A stretch of 53,743 nucleotides of DNA from Mesoaciditoga lauensis cd-1655R = DSM 25116. Lineage in GTDB: Bacteria > Thermotogota > Thermotogae > Mesoaciditogales > Mesoaciditogaceae. The stretch covers positions 1-53,743 of the forward strand of contig NZ_JQJI01000014.1 of assembly GCF_000745455.1 (NCBI RefSeq), written 5' to 3'. Of this stretch, positions 50,843-53,743 are shown piece by piece. Within the stretch, counting starts at the first letter, position 1, and the number at the start of each line of letters is the position of its first letter. The position numbers were made by a program, and so were the translations under genes. The notes under the pieces are model-generated. The model was not told where the DNA came from and ran no database searches. It saw only the letters and a list, made by a program, of their open reading frames with translations.

Positions 50843-51103
50843 ATGTGGCAAACTATACTTTTTTTCGTTGTAATCAATTTTCTTGCGTCAGTCATAGTCT
50901 TTTTCGACTACAAAAAATCGACCATCAAAATAAGTGCTTTTAACAAAATACTCTACGCTTTCTTCGGAGGAGCAACGGGTATCCTTCTTGCTTCTATGGT
51001 TTTCAAAATTAAAATCTTCAAACCTGCGGTAATCATCATAGCTTTGATAGAAAACGTTGGTGTTTACATCTTGCTTTACGAGATGGCTGTATATTTTGGA
51101 TGA
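50843..51103 (+). CDS. Small DUF1294-like membrane protein
   Basis: This 86-residue hydrophobic protein has three to four predicted membrane segments. The pattern FFDYKKSTIK, KILYAFFGGATGILLASM and FKIKIFKP resembles DUF1294 proteins (FxDKxxA, GGxxGxxxGM, HKTxKxxF), but several key positions differ, including the usual His-Lys pair. The start is only 12 bases after the terminator stem and no clear ribosome-binding site is seen, so both start and expression are uncertain. Function unknown. Confidence 0.55.
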   Translation: MWQTILFFVVINFLASVIVFFDYKKSTIKISAFNKILYAFFGGATGILLASMVFKIKIFKPAVIIIALIENVGVYILLYEMAVYFG

Positions 51104-51129
51104 AATCCAAAAGTGTAAAAAATCTTTTT

Positions 51130-51150
51130 TAAATCACTGGAGGTGATTTA
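51130..51150 (+). promoter_or_regulatory. Hairpin enclosing the ribosome-binding site of the aldolase gene
   Basis: TAAATCAC (51130-51137) and GTGATTTA (51143-51150) form a perfect 8-bp stem with loop TGGAG. The ribosome-binding sequence GGAGGTGA lies partly in the loop and partly in the 3' strand, three bases before the ATG. The stem is AT-rich, so it could melt with temperature and tune translation. Confidence 0.5.
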
Positions 51151-51152
51151 GT

Positions 51153-51809
51153 ATGAAGTTCTTTTTGGATACGGCTAACATAGACGAGATAAAAGAAGCT
51201 GCATCTTGGGGCGTTTTGGATGGAGTTACTACAAACCCTACTCTTGTTTCACGTGAAGGCAAGGTGGACTTTAAGCAACGAATAAAAGAGATATGCGACG
51301 TTGTAAAAGGACCTGTAAGTGCTGAAGTGGTTTCCACAGATTACGACGGAATGGTAAAAGAAGCTTTAGAACTTGCGAAAATAGCAGATAACGTTACTGT
51401 CAAGATTCCGATGACCAAAGACGGGATAAAAGCGGTCTCTACCCTTTCAAAGAAAGGCGTTAAAACCAACGTTACCCTTGTTTTCAGTGCAAATCAAGCG
51501 TTGCTGGCCGCGAAAGCGGGCGCAACATTTGTCAGTCCATTTGTTGGACGTTTGGATGACATAGGAAACGATGGAATGACGGTATTAAGCGATATACTGG
51601 AGATCTTTAGAATATACGACATTGAAACAGAAGTTATAGCTGCAAGCATTCGACACCCAGAACATGTAAGGCAGGCAGCTTTGATGGGTGCTCACATAGC
51701 AACAATACCGTTTAAAGTTTTGAACATGTTGTTCAATCATCCGCTTACAGATAAAGGTATTGAAAGATTTTTAAAAGATTGGCAGGAATACGAAAAAAGA
51801 CTGTCTTAA
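51153..51809 (+). CDS. Transaldolase / fructose-6-phosphate aldolase family (TalC-type)
   Basis: This 218-residue TIM-barrel enzyme belongs to the small transaldolase subfamily. It starts [20 protein letters not shown], has GVTTNPTLV, and the Schiff-base Lys84 in [12 protein letters not shown]. The short length and the [15 protein letters not shown] block are shared by class TalC transaldolases and Fsa aldolases. In organisms like this it is usually the transaldolase of the pentose phosphate pathway. It lies alone upstream of rho, with its ribosome-binding site in a small hairpin. Confidence 0.92.
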   Translation: MKFFLDTANIDEIKEAASWGVLDGVTTNPTLVSREGKVDFKQRIKEICDVVKGPVSAEVVSTDYDGMVKEALELAKIADNVTVKIPMTKDGIKAVSTLSKKGVKTNVTLVFSANQALLAAKAGATFVSPFVGRLDDIGNDGMTVLSDILEIFRIYDIETEVIAASIRHPEHVRQAALMGAHIATIPFKVLNMLFNHPLTDKGIERFLKDWQEYEKRLS

Positions 51810-51833
51810 ATTTAAGGAAAGGAGAATTTTTTG

Positions 51834-53171
51834 GTGGATAGCGAGAAAAAGTCGGAACACATTTCTTCGAACTCAAATGAGAAACAAACGCAAGACAAGA
51901 TATATCAAATGGAGCTCGATATAAAAAAACTCCAGGAAATGAAAATCAAAGAACTTTACGCCATGGCAAAAAGCTTTGGCATTCAGCGTTTCAGCCAATA
52001 CAGAAAAGACGACCTCATATTTGAAATATTGAAAGCACAAACAGAATCCAATGGATATAAATTCAAAGAAGGTGTCCTCGAAATTCAAGAAGGAGGATAC
52101 GGCCTCTTAAGAGTTGATGACTATCTGTCAGGGCCCAACGATATTTACGTATCCCCCTCTCAGATAAAGAGATTTGGTCTTCTCAACGGTGATGTTGTCT
52201 CGGGCCAAACGAGGCCTCCAAAAGAAGGGGAAAAATACTTTGCACTTTTGAGAATAGAAGCGATAAATTACAAACCGATTGAAGAGTCGAACGAGAGGGT
52301 TTACTTTGAAAATCTGACTCCACTTTATCCTCAAGAACGCTTTATTCTTGAAACGGAGCCTTCCATTTTGGACACTCGCCTGATAGACATATTCTCTCCA
52401 ATAGGGAAAGGTCAAAGAGGCCTTATAGTGTCCCCACCGAAAGCCGGAAAGACAACTATATTGAAACATGTGGCAAACGGAATAGCGAAAAATCATCCGG
52501 AAACAAAAAGAATGGTGCTCCTCATTGACGAACGCCCTGAAGAAGTTACCGATATGAAAAGGTCAGTTGACGCAGAAGTCATAGCCGCTCCATTCGATAT
52601 GCCGGCTGACAAACAGATAAGGATCGCAGAGCTCACTCTTGAAAAGGCAAAAAGGCTGGTAGAGTACCACTACGATGTTGTCATACTTCTTGACAGTATC
52701 ACCCGTCTTGCACGCGCGTATAATCTTTATCTTCCACCTTCTGGAAAGTTGCTCTCAGGTGGGGTGGACGCTTCTGCACTGTACAAGCCAAAACATTTCT
52801 TTGGTGCCGCAAGAAACACCGAAGAAGGCGGCAGCCTGACTATAATAGCAACTGCGCTCATAGAAACCGGCTCAAAAATGGACGATGTCATATTCGAAGA
52901 ATTCAAAGGAACTGGAAACATGGAATTAGTTCTATCTCGTCAACTGGCGAACAAGAGAATATTCCCAGCCATCGATTTGAATCTTTCCGGTACGAGAAAA
53001 GAAGAGCTCTTGCTAAGTGAAAAAGAACTTAAGGACATGTGGCTCTTAAGGCGATTTATGAATTCCATGACGCCAGAAGAGGCTTTAAGCCTGATGGTCT
53101 CCAAGTTGAAAGAAACCAAATCCAACGACGAGTTCTTTTCGCTATTACAAAACGAAAAAGCTATTAAGTAA
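51834..53171 (+). CDS. rho: Transcription termination factor Rho
   Basis: This hexameric RNA helicase ends transcription at Rho-dependent sites. The ~445-residue chain has a ~35-residue polar start, an N-terminal helix bundle ([15 protein letters not shown]), the cold-shock RNA-binding domain ([15 protein letters not shown]) and the ATPase domain with PPKAGKTT (about 203) and [15 protein letters not shown]. The Q-loop/R-loop region follows the Thermotogota-like sequence [16 protein letters not shown] rather than the proteobacterial one. GTG 51834 is preferred; TTG 51831 is directly before it. AAAGGAG lies at proper distance. Confidence 0.95.
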   Translation: MDSEKKSEHISSNSNEKQTQDKIYQMELDIKKLQEMKIKELYAMAKSFGIQRFSQYRKDDLIFEILKAQTESNGYKFKEGVLEIQEGGYGLLRVDDYLSGPNDIYVSPSQIKRFGLLNGDVVSGQTRPPKEGEKYFALLRIEAINYKPIEESNERVYFENLTPLYPQERFILETEPSILDTRLIDIFSPIGKGQRGLIVSPPKAGKTTILKHVANGIAKNHPETKRMVLLIDERPEEVTDMKRSVDAEVIAAPFDMPADKQIRIAELTLEKAKRLVEYHYDVVILLDSITRLARAYNLYLPPSGKLLSGGVDASALYKPKHFFGAARNTEEGGSLTIIATALIETGSKMDDVIFEEFKGTGNMELVLSRQLANKRIFPAIDLNLSGTRKEELLLSEKELKDMWLLRRFMNSMTPEEALSLMVSKLKETKSNDEFFSLLQNEKAIK

Positions 53172-53249
53172 ATTCACTTTCTCTACACCTTCTTGAATGA
53201 AGAATCAGTGTTTTAAAGGGGAAGAAAAACTTTTATCTTGCGTGGAGTA

Positions 53250-53332
53250 TCATATGTTTTGACAAGCACTTCGAGGGTGGGATGATTTAATCCCTTTTTG
53301 AAATGCTTTGTAACATTGACGCATAGGTTGAG
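53250..53332 (+). repeat. Right-end fragment of the palindromic repeat (copy D)
   Basis: The stretch from CATATGTTTTGACAAGCACT through GGGATGATTTAATCCC to GTAACATTGACGCATAGGTTGAG matches the distal ~85 bp of copy B, including its terminal inverted repeat. The rest of the element is absent. 53172-53249, between rho and this fragment, shows neither a gene nor a clear terminator. Confidence 0.7.
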
Positions 53333-53340
53333 GATAAGAA

Positions 53341-53440
53341 GCCTGCTCTCATTTGTAGGGAATGTCGGCGAAGTCGCTTTATACTAAGAAATCTGCCCTC
53401 GCTTGCGGGAAATGACGGCGGAGCCATTTTATATACTCAA
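53341..53440 (-). repeat. Two tandem degenerate REP-like units
   Basis: GCCTGCTCTCATTTGTAGGG...GTCGGCGAAGTCGCTTTATAC and TCTGCCCTCGCTTGCGGG...GACGGCGGAGCCATTTTATATAC follow each other. Both resemble the reverse complement of the 13878-13925 palindrome. The second unit runs into the IS end at 53431. Confidence 0.6.
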
Positions 53441-53743
53441 CTAAATTTAGATATACAGAAATTACCCCTTTATGATTTGAAAAGAGGAGCCTATAAATTT
53501 CTCTAACTCTGCCTTGCAACTTTCTTTTTTAACTTCTTTTTCAAAGAAGTTCCTCACCGCTTCTTTGAATTTGTGGAATTTATCGTAATAAATTCCTACT
53601 ACCTTCTTTTTCGCATATTTCCATAGTCTTTCTATGAGATTCAAGTTCGGAGAATACGTGGGAAGATATATGAGTTCTATTTCAACATTCTTTTCACGCT
53701 TTAGTTTCTCAATGTGCGCTTTGAATATCTTTCCATGATTGTA
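53431..53743 (-). mobile_element. IS630-type insertion sequence, 3' end, inverted second copy
   Basis: This stretch is an exact reverse complement of bases 10-322 and continues off the right edge. The element end is at about 53431-53435, next to a TATA stretch. Identity over the whole shared part points to recent transposition of one element or to an assembly break in a multicopy repeat. Confidence 0.85.
53462..53743 (-). CDS. IS630-family transposase, C-terminal part (cut by window edge)
   Basis: The last ~93 residues of the same transposase as at 1-291, on the opposite strand, with LPTYSPNLNLIERLW and the Glu of the DDE triad. The stop is at 53462. The N-terminal two thirds lie beyond the right edge. 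The gene points inward, towards rho. Confidence 0.85.
   Translation of the reverse strand, partial: YNHGKIFKAHIEKLKREKNVEIELIYLPTYSPNLNLIERLWKYAKKKVVGIYYDKFHKFKEAVRNFFEKEVKKESCKAELEKFIGSSFQIIKG

Noticed and set aside
1-53743. Whole window as a giant composite transposon bounded by two inverted IS copies
   Set aside because: The interior is core genome (str-S10-spc-alpha cluster, dnaA, rho). Identical IS ends are better explained by a contig break in a multicopy element.

Overview
The window (53.7 kb, AT-rich, genes tightly packed with many ATGA/GTGA/TTGA start-stop overlaps and strong GGAGG ribosome-binding sites) looks like a chromosomal contig of a member of the Thermotogota. The grounds are the Thermotogota-like EF-Tu and Rho sequences, zinc-type S14/S4/L24/adenylate kinase, flagellar genes, a ferredoxin-linked 2-oxoacid metabolism module and a single unbroken str-S10-spc-alpha ribosomal superoperon. 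A deeper-branching, non-Thermotoga lineage is possible, but the genus is not established. Both window ends lie in the same IS630-type transposase gene in inverted orientation (identical over about 313 bp). This is what a contig broken at a multicopy insertion sequence looks like.

Layout. 1-4.1 kb: IS end, then a sodium-pump decarboxylase beta subunit whose start codon abuts the IS, a ferredoxin/alpha-subunit pair of a 2-oxoacid:ferredoxin oxidoreductase without its beta and gamma subunits, an EamA transporter, and convergent panD. 4.1-13.7 kb: an unusual fusion of an RHxxxH-bearing (HEPN-like?) domain to the PLP-homeostasis protein YggS, a phosphodiesterase, two complementary ABC-exporter half-transporters that bracket dnaA, a TrmB-like methyltransferase and an ArsB/NhaD-type ion transporter. 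13.7-19.7 kb: a flagellar operon (flgM-flgN-flgK-flgL-secreted protein) behind a near-perfect sigma-28 promoter, bracketed by two inverted copies of a roughly 360-bp palindromic repeat. 19.7-28.5 kb: an operon, apparently leaderless at its 5' end, of ABC-F, hutH, rnr, a CsoR/CstR-type repressor overlapping rnr, a C-terminal processing protease, a cell-wall amidase and an iron alcohol dehydrogenase. 28.5-31.3 kb: more copies of the repeat, a minus-strand ABC ATPase, and a minus-strand rpsB-tRNA-Arg-tRNA-Ser unit with a structured 5' leader. 31.3-50.8 kb: rpsL to rplQ (31 genes) from one strong promoter, with a terminator-like hairpin between tuf and rpsJ and a good terminator after rplQ. 50.8-53.2 kb: a small membrane protein, a transaldolase-family aldolase and rho. 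53.2 kb to the end: repeat debris and the second IS copy.

The most novel item I see is the dispersed repeat. It has terminal inverted repeats, is palindromic along most of its length, and carries two small hairpins at its apex. Diverged copies keep the pairing through compensatory changes. No CRISPR array, prophage or defence island is visible.
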